DNA of 64,000 nt from Stagnimonas sp. (lineage in GTDB: Bacteria; Pseudomonadota; Gammaproteobacteria; Nevskiales; Nevskiaceae): contig JAUYNO010000048.1 in NCBI GenBank assembly GCA_030696045.1, positions 62,001 through 126,000 on the forward strand, in the 5' to 3' direction. Below the pieces are notes generated by a model. It had not been told where the DNA came from. It ran no database searches and saw only the letters and a program-made list of their open reading frames with translations. This document shows, piece after piece, positions 27,716 through 37,566 of the stretch (positions are counted from its first letter, which is position 1; every line of letters starts with the position of its first letter). The position numbers and the translations under genes were made by a program.

Positions 27716-28354
27716 ATGATCAAAAGACGTGCTTTCTGCAGCCTTGTGCTCCCCTTGACCCTCACCGTACATACCGCCTCGCGTGCCCAGGAACAGTTCG
27801 TCCCGGGCAAGCACTACTTGGAGGTTTCTCCACGACAAACCACCAAAGACCCGAACCAGGTTGAAGTGCTGGAGTTCTTCGCCTACAGCTGCTCGCACTG
27901 CAGTGCGTTCGAGCCTGCGCTGGAGGCATGGCTGAAGAAATTACCGCGGGACATCCTGTTCCGCCGCATCCCGGTCGCCTTCCGTGACGACCTGGTGGTC
28001 CATCAGCAGCTCTACTTCGCCCTGGAGGCACTGGGTCTTGTCGAGCAGTTGCATGGGAAGGTGTTCCAGGCAATCCACGCTGAGAAGCAACGGCTTGCAA
28101 CGCCCGCGGATATCGCCGCCTTCGCCGCAAAAAACGGCGGCTATGGCAAGCGCCTCGTGGAGACCATGAGCTCGTTCAGCGTGGCCAGCAAGGTCCGACA
28201 GGCGACGGCCCTGGCCGCTGGCTACAAGATCGAAGGCACACCGTCCCTCGGCGTTGACGGCAGATGGCTGACCTCCGGCTCTCTGGCCGGCTCTAACGCG
28301 CGCTCGCTGGCCGTCGCCGACCACCTGATCGCGCTGGCCAAGAAAGCTCGCTGA
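27716..28354 (+). CDS. dsbA: DsbA-type thiol:disulfide interchange protein
   Basis: 212 residues with signal peptide (MIKRRAFCSLVLPLTLTVHTASRAQ). DsbA fold: FFAYSCSHCSAFEPALE (CSHC active site near 61-64), an inserted helical domain, and cis-Pro loop KIEGTPSLGVDG. It would oxidise cysteine pairs in periplasmic proteins and be re-oxidised by DsbB, encoded by the converging operon (29727). Last gene of the plus-strand pbr operon. Confidence 0.9.
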   Translation: MIKRRAFCSLVLPLTLTVHTASRAQEQFVPGKHYLEVSPRQTTKDPNQVEVLEFFAYSCSHCSAFEPALEAWLKKLPRDILFRRIPVAFRDDLVVHQQLYFALEALGLVEQLHGKVFQAIHAEKQRLATPADIAAFAAKNGGYGKRLVETMSSFSVASKVRQATALAAGYKIEGTPSLGVDGRWLTSGSLAGSNARSLAVADHLIALAKKAR

Positions 28355-28362
28355 TCGAGCCA

Positions 28363-28415
28363 GCTACCTGAGCGTTGCCCGCAACGCCCGCGGTGCCACT
28401 GCCGCCACAGGTAGC
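28363..28415. terminator. possible bidirectional terminator between convergent operons
   Basis: GCTACCTG (28363-28370) and CAGGTAGC (28408-28415) form a perfect 8-bp inverted repeat with a GC-rich loop that can itself fold. It lies between the converging dsbA and sco1 ends. No T-run follows, so it is at best a weak or Rho-assisted terminator. Confidence 0.4.
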
Positions 28416-28441
28416 AGTCCGGTGATCATGAGCGGCTGGTC

Positions 28442-29062
28442 TCACACCTCCTTCAGCAGCCTGCGCACGTCGGAAGCCAGCGCCTCGGGCTCCAAGCCGT
28501 AGCTTGCGTAAAGACGAACGCGCCCCCGCGCGTCGAAAACGTAGGTGACTGCCGAGTGCTCCATCACATAGGCGCTCGGTGTCTTGCCTTCTAGCTTCTT
28601 GTAGTGGATCTTGAATTCCTTCGCGATCTCGGCAAGCTGCTGCTCGGTCGGCACGAGGGCAAGGTGCTGCGAATCGAAGTTGCGCATGTACGCTTGAAGT
28701 ACTTGCTGCGTATCACGCTGGGGATCGACCGTTATGAAGATCACCTGAAGCCTGTCGCCATCGCTCCCAAGCAGTTGCTTCACCCGCCCCATCTCTGTCA
28801 GCGTGGTGGGACATACATCGGGGCACCGAGTGAATCCGAAGAACACCGCGACGACGCGGCCCCGGAAATCCTTCAGCGTGCGCAACTGCCCTGTCTGGTC
28901 CGGTAGCGAGAAGTCACGGGCATAGTCCGCTCCTGTGATGTCGACGCTCTTGAACTCGCGATTCGGCTCGGGCAGCCAGAATGCCAAGCCCCCGGCTGCG
29001 AGCGCGGAGCCCCCAGCGATCAGCAGCGCGCGGCGCGGGATGGGCGATGCAGCCTCGCTCAC
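28442..29062 (-). CDS. Sco1/SenC-type copper chaperone / thiol protein
   Basis: 206 residues from GTG 29062, which overlaps the upstream stop as GTGA. N-terminal membrane anchor or Tat-like signal (IPRRALLIAGGSALAAGG). Sco motif FFGFTRCPDVCPTTLTEMG (C-x3-C) and the conserved His in VMEHSAVTYVFD. Sco proteins bind Cu and help assemble the CuA site of cytochrome oxidase, or act as thiol-disulfide reductants. Last gene of the minus-strand operon. A much longer upstream ORF in this frame is a shadow. Confidence 0.9.
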   Translation of the reverse strand: MSEAASPIPRRALLIAGGSALAAGGLAFWLPEPNREFKSVDITGADYARDFSLPDQTGQLRTLKDFRGRVVAVFFGFTRCPDVCPTTLTEMGRVKQLLGSDGDRLQVIFITVDPQRDTQQVLQAYMRNFDSQHLALVPTEQQLAEIAKEFKIHYKKLEGKTPSAYVMEHSAVTYVFDARGRVRLYASYGLEPEALASDVRRLLKEV

Positions 29063-29730
29063 GGCGCGACCCCAGCTTTGCCGTAGGCGCGATCGACCTC
29101 TTCGCTCACCAGCTCCTTCAGCTCGTCCGCCCCAAACTGTTTGAGCGGCCGGCCGTTGACGAAGAAGCCCGGGGTGCGTGTCACGGCGAGCGCCTTGGCG
29201 TCCGCCAGGTCCTGCTCCACCCGAGCGCGCACGGGTGCAGAAGCTGCATCCTCGCGCGCCTTGCGCAAGTTCAGGCCAGTTCCGTCGACGACGTCCCAGA
29301 TCAGATCCGGCCGCGGATTGTGGTCCGCGCCCCAGGTACTTTGCTCGCGCAGCAGTCTTTGCGTCACTGGCCAGAACAGGCCCTGCAGGCGAGCTGCTTC
29401 CATCACGGCCACGGCCGTATCGGCGCCGGCGTGGAAGGGCGTGTAGCGGACGACCAGCTGGACACGGCCTCGGTGCGAGTCGACGATGTCCTTGACCAGT
29501 GAATAGAACGCGCGACAGGTTTCGCACGCAGGATCCAGGAACTCGACGATCCGAACCTTGGCGTCGGCGGGGCCGTAGATCGGCGAATGTGGGCGGTTGA
29601 ACACCGAGTCGGGCTTTGCCGCCAGCTCCACCAGGCGTTGCTCTTCCAGCCACGAGTAGGCAAACACCGCCACCACGAAGGCCAGCAAGAGCACAACAGC
29701 GCTGCCGACCATGACGCGCCGCCGCTTCAT
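29059..29730 (-). CDS. membrane-anchored DsbA-family thioredoxin
   Basis: 223 residues with an N-terminal TM anchor (VMVGSAVVLLLAFVVAVFAY). DsbA-like active site EFLDPACETCRAFY (CETC) and cis-Pro loop VTRTPGFFVNGRPL. It resembles the disulfide oxidoreductases often encoded with a dedicated DsbB. Its start ATG overlaps the dsbB stop (ATGA), so the pair is probably a matched oxidase couple. Confidence 0.85.
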   Translation of the reverse strand: MKRRRVMVGSAVVLLLAFVVAVFAYSWLEEQRLVELAAKPDSVFNRPHSPIYGPADAKVRIVEFLDPACETCRAFYSLVKDIVDSHRGRVQLVVRYTPFHAGADTAVAVMEAARLQGLFWPVTQRLLREQSTWGADHNPRPDLIWDVVDGTGLNLRKAREDAASAPVRARVEQDLADAKALAVTRTPGFFVNGRPLKQFGADELKELVSEEVDRAYGKAGVAP

Positions 29731-30164
29731 GCGCGTACTCCTTGCCGACGCGCGGCTTCAAGCAATCCGATGATCACGGTGAACGCGAGCAGCGACATGA
29801 GAGGGATGGTGAGGAATCCGACCAGGCGCAAATCGACCTCGGCACATGACAAGCCCGTGCTGCATGGCTGCAGGTTTTCCGGAATCCAGCCGGTGTACAG
29901 GAGGAAGTGATACCCCGCCACCAGCCACCCGGCGGCGGCCAGTCCCAGTCCATAGAGAACGCTGCCGACGTCTTCACGGTACAGCGCGATGCCCAAGACA
30001 AGGACCAAAGGGAACATCGCGACGCGCTGGTACCAGCACAGCAGGCACGGCTGCAGCAGCATCACCTCGCTGAAGAAGAGGCTGCCGAGTGTGCCGGCGA
30101 GGCTGGCAAGCCACGCAACCAACAGCAGGGTCCAAGCCCGGCGAGGCATGTCATGCGCCGCCAC
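29727..30164 (-). CDS. dsbB: DsbB-type disulfide bond formation protein
   Basis: 145 residues, four TM helices. First Cys pair LQPCLLCWYQR (CLLC, about 39-42) and second pair in LQPCSTGLSCAEVDLR. It re-oxidises DsbA proteins using quinones. Start GTG 30164 has no strong SD; ATG a few codons downstream is an alternative. It sits between a reducing TlpA-like gene and an oxidising DsbA-like gene in one operon. Confidence 0.9.
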   Translation of the reverse strand: MAAHDMPRRAWTLLLVAWLASLAGTLGSLFFSEVMLLQPCLLCWYQRVAMFPLVLVLGIALYREDVGSVLYGLGLAAAGWLVAGYHFLLYTGWIPENLQPCSTGLSCAEVDLRLVGFLTIPLMSLLAFTVIIGLLEAARRQGVRA

Positions 30165-30190
30165 GGATGCGGCGATGGCGTATGGGGTGT

Positions 30191-30799
30191 TCAGGTCGAT
30201 TCCTTCAGGTAAGACTGGATCAGATCAAGTGCCGGATTCTCGTCCCACGCGGCGGCGCCGGAGAGCCGGCCGATCTCCCGACCCCGGGCATCGATCAGAA
30301 GCGTTGTCGGAACCGTGGTCACTCCCAGCGTGCTCAACGCCAGCCCCTGAGTATCCACATACCCCCGCAGCGTGGTGGCCTTGATCTGCCGCAGGAAGGC
30401 TTCGGCCTTGGCGGGCGAGTCGAGCGCCAGTGTCACCACGACAAATTTGTCGCCGCCCAAGCGCGCGTTCAGCCGGTCAAGGGCGGGCATTTCTTCCAGG
30501 CAAGGTGGGCACCAGGTGGCCCAGAGATTCAGCAGGACCACCCGGCCGCGGAACTCGCGCAGGCTCGTCGGTCCGCGAGCGGGGTCCGAGAAACGCAAGT
30601 CGGGAACCTCACGCGGCGCGGCCCATCGCTGGAACTTCTGGCCGCTGAGCTCAATCACCTGCGCGGCCGCTGGCTGGCTGTCCCGGGCGCGTTGTCCGGG
30701 GCCGCCTGCGCGGTCCATAGCGTCGCGGGCCAGGAAACCCAAGACAGCAACGGCTGCCAAGCCTAAGGCAACAACAGAGACTCGCAGAACCTTGAACAT
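30191..30799 (-). CDS. TlpA-like periplasmic thioredoxin, first gene of PbrR-type operon
   Basis: 202 residues from ATG 30799. N-terminal anchor (VLRVSVVALGLAAVAVLGFLA), then a thioredoxin fold with LNLWATWCPPCLEEMPALDRL (CPPC) and cis-Pro VTTVPTTLLIDARG. The -10 element of its MerR-type promoter ends only 15 bp upstream of the ATG and no SD is present, so the mRNA may be nearly leaderless. The upstream extension of the ORF to 31009 would run through the promoter and is rejected. Confidence 0.85.
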   Translation of the reverse strand: MFKVLRVSVVALGLAAVAVLGFLARDAMDRAGGPGQRARDSQPAAAQVIELSGQKFQRWAAPREVPDLRFSDPARGPTSLREFRGRVVLLNLWATWCPPCLEEMPALDRLNARLGGDKFVVVTLALDSPAKAEAFLRQIKATTLRGYVDTQGLALSTLGVTTVPTTLLIDARGREIGRLSGAAAWDENPALDLIQSYLKEST

Positions 30800-30813
30800 G
30801 ATAAATCCGCACG

Positions 30814-30844
30814 ATTGGACGGCCTCTAGCGGGTAGAGAGTCAA
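30814..30844 (-). promoter_or_regulatory. MerR-type (PbrR-like) promoter of the tlpA-dsbB-dsbA-sco operon
   Basis: On the minus strand: TTGACT (30839-30844), a 19-bp spacer with CTCTACCCGCTAGAGG, then TCCAAT (30814-30819). Both hexamers and the CTAGAGG half match the pbrA promoter. It drives four genes that encode only redox/chaperone proteins. Confidence 0.85.
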
Positions 30845-30993
30845 GTGCCGTGCTGGGGCAGCAGATGGCGGCAGCCTGGACGGCAGGATTGCAGCGCGCG
30901 AGCACGGCAATCCGCGTGCACTTCCGATCCGCATCCCAGAGCCGCCGGGGAGCCGCCCGAAAGTCGCAGCAAACAGCGCGCGGTAAAACTCCC

Positions 30994-31011
30994 TACAATT
31001 ATCTCCCAATG
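30994..31011 (+). promoter_or_regulatory. -10-like element just before a start codon
   Basis: TACAAT at 30994-30999 lies nine bases before the ATG at 31009. A transcript from it would start at or within a few bases of the ATG, so this gene may be translated from a leaderless or very short-leader mRNA. No SD is present. The czcI gene at 58857 has the same arrangement. Confidence 0.45.
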
Positions 31012-31401
31012 TTCGTTCGCTGCCGCCATCGCCTGATCACAGTGCTCTTCGCGCTGTTCAGCCTGCTGTCCATGCAACTGGCTGTCGCGGGCTATGCGTG
31101 TCCGGTTGATTCCAAGGTCAGCCAGATCGCGGCAATGGCTGAAGCCGGAATGCCCTGCGCCGGCGACATGTCCAGCGTAGACGCCGAACAGCCCGGCTTG
31201 TGTCACGCGCATTGCCAGTCCGCGCAGCAGAGCGTGGAAAAGGTCCAGGCGCCTACGCCCATGGCGGCCATCTCGACCGGATTCGCCTACACGGTAGAAC
31301 CTAGCCACGTTTCCGCGCCGCGTTCGCCGGCGCAGCCGCCCACCCTGTTGCGAAGTTCGGCGCCGCCGATCACCGTTCGCAACTGTTGCTTCCGAATCTG
31401 A
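31009..31401 (+). CDS. small Cys/His periplasmic protein ahead of cusC
   Basis: 130 residues. Signal peptide FVRCRHRLITVLFALFSLLS with cleavage near VAG-YACP. Mature part has several Cys and His (YACPVD, MPCAGDM, LCHAHCQSA and the terminal NCCF). Its position directly before the outer-membrane factor gene mirrors CzcI before CzcC. It may be a small metal-binding or regulatory periplasmic protein of the copper system. No named family recognised with confidence. Confidence 0.6.
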   Translation: MFVRCRHRLITVLFALFSLLSMQLAVAGYACPVDSKVSQIAAMAEAGMPCAGDMSSVDAEQPGLCHAHCQSAQQSVEKVQAPTPMAAISTGFAYTVEPSHVSAPRSPAQPPTLLRSSAPPITVRNCCFRI

Positions 31402-31475
31402 CACTCCAGAGCGTGTGACCGCTGCCCGTTCGCCTTGCGCGTGCGGGCGGATTGATCGTCGTCTCTGGAGTTGTA

Positions 31476-32762
31476 ATGTCTGTTCCCCTTTTAAGGCGCC
31501 CATGCGCTGCGGCCCTGATGGCCGCCTTCCTCAGCTTGCCCGCCTGGGCCGTCGAACCGCTGACCTTGCCGCGGGCGCAGGCCCTCGCGGTCGCTCGTTC
31601 GCAGCAGCTGGCCGCCAACAATGCGTCTATCGCAGCGTCCCGTGAGATGGCCGTGGCTGCGGGCCAGCTACCCGACCCCGTCCTGAAGCTCGGCATCGAC
31701 AACCTGCCCATCAACGGACCCGACCGCTTGAGCCTCTCGCGGGACTTCATGACGATGCGGCGCATCGGGCTGTCCCAGGAGCTGCCCCGCGCGCAGAAGC
31801 GCCAGTTGCGGGCCGAACGCTTCGAGCGGGAAGCCGAGCGCACCCGCGCCGAGAAGCAACTGAACATCGCCAGCATCGAGCGCGACACCGCCCTCGCCTG
31901 GATCGAGAGCTACTACACGGAGCAGATGCGAGAGCTCGTGCTGCGACAGATCGACGAGAACAAGCTTCAGGCGCAGACCGCGGAGTCGGGCTACGGGATC
32001 GGCCGCAACAGCCAGGCCGATGTATTCGCGGCGCGCGCGGCGCTCGTCATGCTGGAGGACCGCCTCACCCAGATCGACAAACAGGGCAGGAACGCTTCGT
32101 GGACGCTGGCACGCTGGATCGGCGATGACGCGAAACGCCCGGTCTCCGGGCCCCCGCCGGCTTGGCAGACAAGCCGACTCGACGCCGCCCCGGTTGAAGA
32201 GCACATCCAGTATCACCCCGACCTGATCATGCTTCGGGCGCAGATCGAGGCCGCACAGACCGAAGCACGTCTGGCCGAGGCCAACAAGAAGGCCGACTGG
32301 AGCGTGGAGGCCATGTACAGCCAACGCGGCTCGGCGTACTCGAACATGGTTTCCATCGGCGTTTCCGTTCCCCTGCAGTGGGATCAGAAGAACCGCCAGG
32401 ATCGCGAGGTCTCAGCCAGGCTGGCCATGGTCGAGGAGGCGCGCGCCAAATACGAAGAGATGCTGCGCCAGCGTGATGCGGAGCTGCGCAACCTGCTCAA
32501 CGACTGGCGCACCGGCAAGAGCCGTGTCGCACGTTATCGCGAAGAGCTGGTCCCGTTGGCGAAGCAGCGATCGGATGCCTCCCTCACGGCTTATCGCACC
32601 GGCAAAGGCGATCTCGCCGCTACGTTGTTGGCGCGCCGCGAAGAGGTCGATGCCCGGATGCAGGCACTGACCGTTGAAATGGAAGCCGTCCGCGCCTGGG
32701 CTCAACTCAACTTCCTCGTCCCCGAGCACACCTCCGCCACGCCGCGCCAGGAGAAACCATGA
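31476..32762 (+). CDS. cusC: outer membrane efflux factor (CusC-like)
   Basis: 428 residues of the TolC/OEP superfamily. Signal peptide (to about PAWA-VEP), then two repeated OEP domains with long coiled-coil helices (QKRQLRAERFEREAERTRAEK around 105-125 is one). Start ATG 31476 with GGAG eight bases upstream; a TTG at 31452 is less likely. It forms the outer-membrane channel of the CusCBA copper/silver RND pump. The cusB start overlaps its stop (ATGA). Confidence 0.85.
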   Translation: MSVPLLRRPCAAALMAAFLSLPAWAVEPLTLPRAQALAVARSQQLAANNASIAASREMAVAAGQLPDPVLKLGIDNLPINGPDRLSLSRDFMTMRRIGLSQELPRAQKRQLRAERFEREAERTRAEKQLNIASIERDTALAWIESYYTEQMRELVLRQIDENKLQAQTAESGYGIGRNSQADVFAARAALVMLEDRLTQIDKQGRNASWTLARWIGDDAKRPVSGPPPAWQTSRLDAAPVEEHIQYHPDLIMLRAQIEAAQTEARLAEANKKADWSVEAMYSQRGSAYSNMVSIGVSVPLQWDQKNRQDREVSARLAMVEEARAKYEEMLRQRDAELRNLLNDWRTGKSRVARYREELVPLAKQRSDASLTAYRTGKGDLAATLLARREEVDARMQALTVEMEAVRAWAQLNFLVPEHTSATPRQEKP

Positions 32763-34399
32763 ACAAGAAATACGTTTTCGCAGCAGTCGCATTGGCCGCA
32801 GTTGTCGCAGCCGGCGGCTACGGAATCTACGAGATGGGCATGCGTCGGGGCGGCAGCATGGCCGCCACGCCCGGCGGCGCGCCGGCACCGCAGTCTGCAG
32901 GTTCGGTCGCGCCCGCGGCTCAAGGCGCTATGCCGCAAAGCATCGCCGAGGGGGAGGAAGCGACGCGGCGGCATATGTCCTCCGGCGTCAAGGCCGGTGA
33001 CACAGACCCGGCCAACGGCCGCAAGATCCTCTACTACCACGACCCGATGGTGCCCGGCAACAAGTTCGACAAACCGGCCAAGTCACCGTTCATGGACATG
33101 ATGCTGGTGCCGGTCTATGCGGATGGCGACACGGACCAGGGGAAGGTCACGGTCAGCCCGCGCATCCAGCAGAACCTGGGTGTGCGCACTGCGGTGGTCA
33201 CGCAGGGCAAGCTGACGCCTCAGGTCGCGGCTGTGGGCAGCATTTCCTTCAACGAACGCGACCAGGTCGTCGTGCAGGCGCGCGCCACGGGCTACGTGGA
33301 GCGCTTGTACGTACGTGCAACGCTGGATCGGGTCAGCAAGGGCCAGCCGCTGGTCGACCTGTACGTGCCGGATTGGGTTGCCGCACAGGAAGAATTTCTC
33401 TCGCTCAAGCGAATGCAAAGCGACGACTTGGCCGCCCTGGTCGACGGCGCGCGCCAGCGGATGCGGCAGGCTGGCATGAGCGAGGATCAGATTCGTCTGG
33501 TGGAGCGTACCGGCAAGACGCAGGCGCGCACGACCATCTCGGCGCCCATCGGCGGCGTGGTTGTCGAGCTGTCGGCCCGCGAAGGCATGACCGTGATGGC
33601 CGGAGCACCGCTGTTCAAGATCAACGGCCTTTCCACGGTGTGGGCTAATGCTGAAGTCCCGGAGAGCCAGGCCGCTTTGGTGCGCCCGGGCGCGATGGTG
33701 CGCGCCCAAAGCCCGGCGGCACCCGGCGTGGCATTCGAGGGCCGGGTTCAGGCGATCCTGCCGGACGTCAATGCCTCAACGCGCACGCTCAAGGCCCGCC
33801 TGGAGCTCAACAACCCCGGATCGCGACTCGTGCCGGGCATGTTCGTGTCCATGCAGTTCATGGACACGCGCGGGGACAACGTCTTGCTGATTCCGACGGA
33901 AGCCGTAATCCAGACCGGCAAGCGCACGGTGGTGATGGTCGCGGAGGACAGCGGCAAATTCAGGCCCGTGGAGGTTCAGGCGGGGATCGAGTCGGGCGGG
34001 CAGACCGAGATCAAGCGCGGACTGCAGGCCGGCCAGAAGGTGGTCGTGTCGTCGCAGTTCCTGATCGATTCGGAAGCCAGCCTGAAGGGGGTCGAGGCGA
34101 GATTGAACGATGCGCCCAAACCCACCGCGGCCAACACGGCGCCGCGGCATGAAGGGGAGGCGAAGATCGAGGCGATCGGACCCGATACCCTCACGCTGTC
34201 ACACGGCCCCATCCCATCCCTCAAGTGGGGGCCGATGACCATGGACTTCAAGCGGCCGCCGCCCAGCGCATTGCCGCGCAACCTCGAAGTCGGAGACCGG
34301 ATCACCTTCGAGTTCTACATGGGAACCGAAGGCCCTCCGCAGCTTACCCGCGTGTCTCCGATGCCGGCGCAGCAACAAGTCCAAGGGGCCAAGAAATGA
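32759..34399 (+). CDS. cusB: RND adaptor CusB with C-terminal CusF domain
   Basis: 546 residues. N-terminal anchor, then a heavy-metal-binding segment with YYHDPMVPG and [14 protein letters not shown] (about 90-118). Membrane-fusion-protein core follows with barrel-sandwich and beta-barrel parts (about 130-450). The last about 85 residues ([20 protein letters not shown], then WGPMTMDF) form a CusF-like OB-fold with the Trp and Met residues that bind Cu(I)/Ag(I). So the usually separate chaperone CusF is fused to the adaptor. Three more CusF-type genes follow cusA. Confidence 0.9.
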   Translation: MNKKYVFAAVALAAVVAAGGYGIYEMGMRRGGSMAATPGGAPAPQSAGSVAPAAQGAMPQSIAEGEEATRRHMSSGVKAGDTDPANGRKILYYHDPMVPGNKFDKPAKSPFMDMMLVPVYADGDTDQGKVTVSPRIQQNLGVRTAVVTQGKLTPQVAAVGSISFNERDQVVVQARATGYVERLYVRATLDRVSKGQPLVDLYVPDWVAAQEEFLSLKRMQSDDLAALVDGARQRMRQAGMSEDQIRLVERTGKTQARTTISAPIGGVVVELSAREGMTVMAGAPLFKINGLSTVWANAEVPESQAALVRPGAMVRAQSPAAPGVAFEGRVQAILPDVNASTRTLKARLELNNPGSRLVPGMFVSMQFMDTRGDNVLLIPTEAVIQTGKRTVVMVAEDSGKFRPVEVQAGIESGGQTEIKRGLQAGQKVVVSSQFLIDSEASLKGVEARLNDAPKPTAANTAPRHEGEAKIEAIGPDTLTLSHGPIPSLKWGPMTMDFKRPPPSALPRNLEVGDRITFEFYMGTEGPPQLTRVSPMPAQQQVQGAKK

Positions 34400-37300
34400 T
34401 CGCCCGGCTGATCCGCTGGTCCATCAACAACCGCTTCCTGGTCCTTCTGGCCACGATCATGGTTTCGGCCTGGGGCGTCTTCTCACTGCTGAAGACGCCG
34501 TTGGACGCGCTTCCCGATCTGTCCGACGTGCAGGTGATCATCCGCACCACCTACCCCGGCCAGGCGCCGCGCATCGTCGAAAACCAGATCACGTACCCGC
34601 TGACGACGACGATGCTTTCCGTGCCCGGGGCGAAGACCGTGCGTGGCTACTCGTTCTTCGGCGATTCGTTCGTGTATGTGTTGTTCGACGATGGCACGGA
34701 CCTGTATTGGGCCCGTTCCCGGGTTCTCGAGTACCTGAACCAGGTCCAGTCCCGCCTGCCCGCAGGCGCCAAGGCCTCGCTGGGCCCCGACGCGACCGGC
34801 GTGGGCTGGATCTACCAATACTCGCTGATCGATCGCACGGGGACCCAGGACGCGGGACAGCTGCGTGCGCTGCAGGACTGGTTCCTGAAGTACGAACTCA
34901 AGAGCGTTCCGAATGTTGCCGAAGTGGCTTCCATCGGCGGCATGGTGCGCCAGTACCAGATCGTGCTCGACCCCGACAAACTGGCCGCGTACGCCATACC
35001 CCACACGAAAGTGATCGAGGCGGTGCAGAAGGCCAACCAGGAAAGCGGGGGTTCCGTCCTGGAGTTGGGCGAAGCCGAATACATGGTGCGTGCCTCGGGC
35101 TACCTGCAGTCGCTCGATGACTTCCGGCAAATTCCGCTGACGACTTCGGCGGCGGGCGTGTCGGTCCGCCTCGGCGACGTGGCCCGCATCCAGCTGGGCC
35201 CGGAAATGCGGCGCGGCATCGGCGAACTGGATGGCGAGGGCGAGGCGGCCGGCGGCGTGATCGTCATGCGCTCCGGCAAGAACGCGCTGGCGACCATCGA
35301 GGCGGTCAAGACCAAACTCAAGTCGCTGCAGGCGAGCTTGCCCAAAGGCGTCGAGATCGTTCCGGTCTACGACCGCTCCAGCCTCATCGAACGAGCGGTG
35401 GAAAACCTCTCGCACAAGTTGCTCGAGGAGTTCCTGGTCGTCGCCGTGGTGTGCTTCATCTTCCTGTTCCATCTGCGCTCGGCGTTCGTGGCCATCATCT
35501 CGCTGCCGCTTGGCATCCTGGCGGCCTTTATCGTCATGTACTACCAGGGCGTCAACGCCAACATCATGTCCCTGGGTGGCATCGCGATCGCGATCGGCGC
35601 TATGGTGGACGCCGCCGTGGTGATGATCGAGAACGCCCACAAGCACCTGGAAAACTGGAAGCACGATTACCCGGACAAGAAGCTGGAAGGTGAAGCCCGC
35701 TGGAAGGTGATCGGAGATTCGGCGGCCGAGGTCGGGCCCGCGCTCTTCTTTTCGCTGCTGATCATCACTTTGTCGTTCATCCCGGTCTTCACGCTGGAGG
35801 CGCAGGAAGGACGGCTGTTCTCGCCGCTGGCCTTCACCAAAACCTACGCCATGGCGGCGGCCGCCGGCTTGTCAGTCACGCTGATCCCGGTGTTGATGGG
35901 CTACCTGATCCGCGGCCGCATTCCGGATGAGAAAACCAATCCGCTGAACCGCTTCCTGATCGCGGTGTACCAGCCGCTGCTCAACCTGGTGCTGCGTGGG
36001 CCGAAAGTCACCCTGGCACTTGCGGCGGTCGCGCTGGTCGTCAGCCTGTGGCCGCTGCAGCACATCGGCGGCGAGTTCATGCCGAAGTTGGACGAAGGAG
36101 ACCTGCTGTACATGCCGTCGGCGTTGCCGGGTCTTTCCGCCGGCAAGGCCTCCGAGCTGCTGCAACAGACCGACCGCTTGATCAAGACGGTGCCCGAAGT
36201 CGCCAGCGTGTACGGCAAAGCGGGCCGCGCCGAAACGGCGACCGACCCGGCGCCGCTGGAGATGTTCGAGACCACCATCCAGTTCAAGCCCAAGGACCAG
36301 TGGCGCGCCGGCATGACTGCCGACAAGCTGGTCGAGGAGCTGGACAAGATCGTCAAGGTGCCGGGTCTGGCCAACATCTGGGTGCCGCCGATCCGAAACC
36401 GCATCGACATGCTGGCCACCGGCATCAAGAGCCCGGTCGGCGTCAAGATCGCGGGGACGGACCTGGCGGAAATCGATCGTGCCACCTCCGAGATCGAACG
36501 GGTCCTCAAGGACGTTCCCGGCGTCAGCAGCGCCCTGGCCGAACGCCTGACGGGCGGCCGCTACGTCGACGTCAACATCCGAAGAGATGCCGCCGCGCGC
36601 TTCGGCCTGAACATCGCCGATGTCCAGTCGGTCATCACGTCGGCAGTGGGTGGCGAGAACATCGGCGAAACCGTGGAAGGCCTGCAGCGCTTCCCGATCA
36701 ACATGCGCTACCCGCGCGAGATCCGGGACTCCCTGGAAAAGCTGCGCAGCCTGCCCATCGTCACCGAGCGCGGGGCCAGACTGGTGCTGTCCGACGTGGC
36801 GGACGTGCGCATCACCGACGGGCCTCCTATGCTGCGCAGCGAAAACGCTCGCCTGTCCGGCTGGGTCTATGTCGACATCCGCGGTCGCGACCTGAGATCG
36901 GCGGTGCAGGATATGCAGAAGGCCGTCGCCGAAAAGGTCAAGCTGCCGCCCGGCTACTCGATCTCCTGGTCGGGCCAGTTCGAGTTTCTGGAGCGCGCCA
37001 CCGCCAAGCTCAAGATCGTGGTGCCGTTCACGCTGATGATCATCTTCGTGCTGCTGTACCTCACCTTCACGCGGTTCGAGGAGGCGGCGCTGATCATGGC
37101 CACACTTCCTTTCGCCCTGGTGGGCGGCATCTGGCTGCTCTATTTGCTCAGCTACAACCTGTCTGTGGCCGGAGCGGTGGGATTCATCGCCTTGGCCGGG
37201 GTCTCGGCGGAGTTCGGGGTCATCATGCTGCTGTACCTCAAACACGCCTGGCAAGAGCGCCTGGACCAGGGCAAGACCGACGAGGACAGCCTGCTGGACG

Positions 37301-37566
37301 CGATCCGTGAAGGCGCTGTGCTGCGGGTGCGGCCCAAGGCCATGACCGTCGCCGTGATCCTGGCCGGCCTGTTTCCCATCATGTGGGGAACCGGTACCGG
37401 CTCGGAGGTCATGCAGCGCATCGCCGCGCCCATGGTGGGTGGGATGATCACCGCGCCACTGCTGTCGATGTTCGTCATCCCTGCGGCCTATCTGCTGATT
37501 CGGCGGCCGCGCAAGGCGCGCACAAGCCCCGCGCGATTCTGGAGGTGGCGTCGTGCAGCCGCTTAG
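34396..37566 (+). CDS. cusA: HME-RND copper/silver efflux pump (CusA-like)
   Basis: 1056 residues from ATG 34396, overlapping the cusB stop. RND layout: TM1 ([20 protein letters not shown]), a large periplasmic loop, TM2-6 (about 340-550), a second loop, and TM7-12. The TM4 motif [20 protein letters not shown] is of the monovalent-metal (Cu/Ag) type rather than the D-F-G type of CzcA. It pumps Cu(I)/Ag(I) from periplasm or cytosol through CusC using proton flow. Confidence 0.95.
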   Translation: MIARLIRWSINNRFLVLLATIMVSAWGVFSLLKTPLDALPDLSDVQVIIRTTYPGQAPRIVENQITYPLTTTMLSVPGAKTVRGYSFFGDSFVYVLFDDGTDLYWARSRVLEYLNQVQSRLPAGAKASLGPDATGVGWIYQYSLIDRTGTQDAGQLRALQDWFLKYELKSVPNVAEVASIGGMVRQYQIVLDPDKLAAYAIPHTKVIEAVQKANQESGGSVLELGEAEYMVRASGYLQSLDDFRQIPLTTSAAGVSVRLGDVARIQLGPEMRRGIGELDGEGEAAGGVIVMRSGKNALATIEAVKTKLKSLQASLPKGVEIVPVYDRSSLIERAVENLSHKLLEEFLVVAVVCFIFLFHLRSAFVAIISLPLGILAAFIVMYYQGVNANIMSLGGIAIAIGAMVDAAVVMIENAHKHLENWKHDYPDKKLEGEARWKVIGDSAAEVGPALFFSLLIITLSFIPVFTLEAQEGRLFSPLAFTKTYAMAAAAGLSVTLIPVLMGYLIRGRIPDEKTNPLNRFLIAVYQPLLNLVLRGPKVTLALAAVALVVSLWPLQHIGGEFMPKLDEGDLLYMPSALPGLSAGKASELLQQTDRLIKTVPEVASVYGKAGRAETATDPAPLEMFETTIQFKPKDQWRAGMTADKLVEELDKIVKVPGLANIWVPPIRNRIDMLATGIKSPVGVKIAGTDLAEIDRATSEIERVLKDVPGVSSALAERLTGGRYVDVNIRRDAAARFGLNIADVQSVITSAVGGENIGETVEGLQRFPINMRYPREIRDSLEKLRSLPIVTERGARLVLSDVADVRITDGPPMLRSENARLSGWVYVDIRGRDLRSAVQDMQKAVAEKVKLPPGYSISWSGQFEFLERATAKLKIVVPFTLMIIFVLLYLTFTRFEEAALIMATLPFALVGGIWLLYLLSYNLSVAGAVGFIALAGVSAEFGVIMLLYLKHAWQERLDQGKTDEDSLLDAIREGAVLRVRPKAMTVAVILAGLFPIMWGTGTGSEVMQRIAAPMVGGMITAPLLSMFVIPAAYLLIRRPRKARTSPARFWRWRRAAA

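Noticed and set aside
29063-29761. Upstream extension of the sco1 reading frame
   Set aside because: Overlaps the DsbA-like gene in another frame; the GTG at 29062 fits the GTGA junction and the Sco family length.
30800-31009. N-terminal extension of the TlpA-like gene
   Set aside because: It would run through the MerR-type promoter; the anchor sequence starts at ATG 30799.
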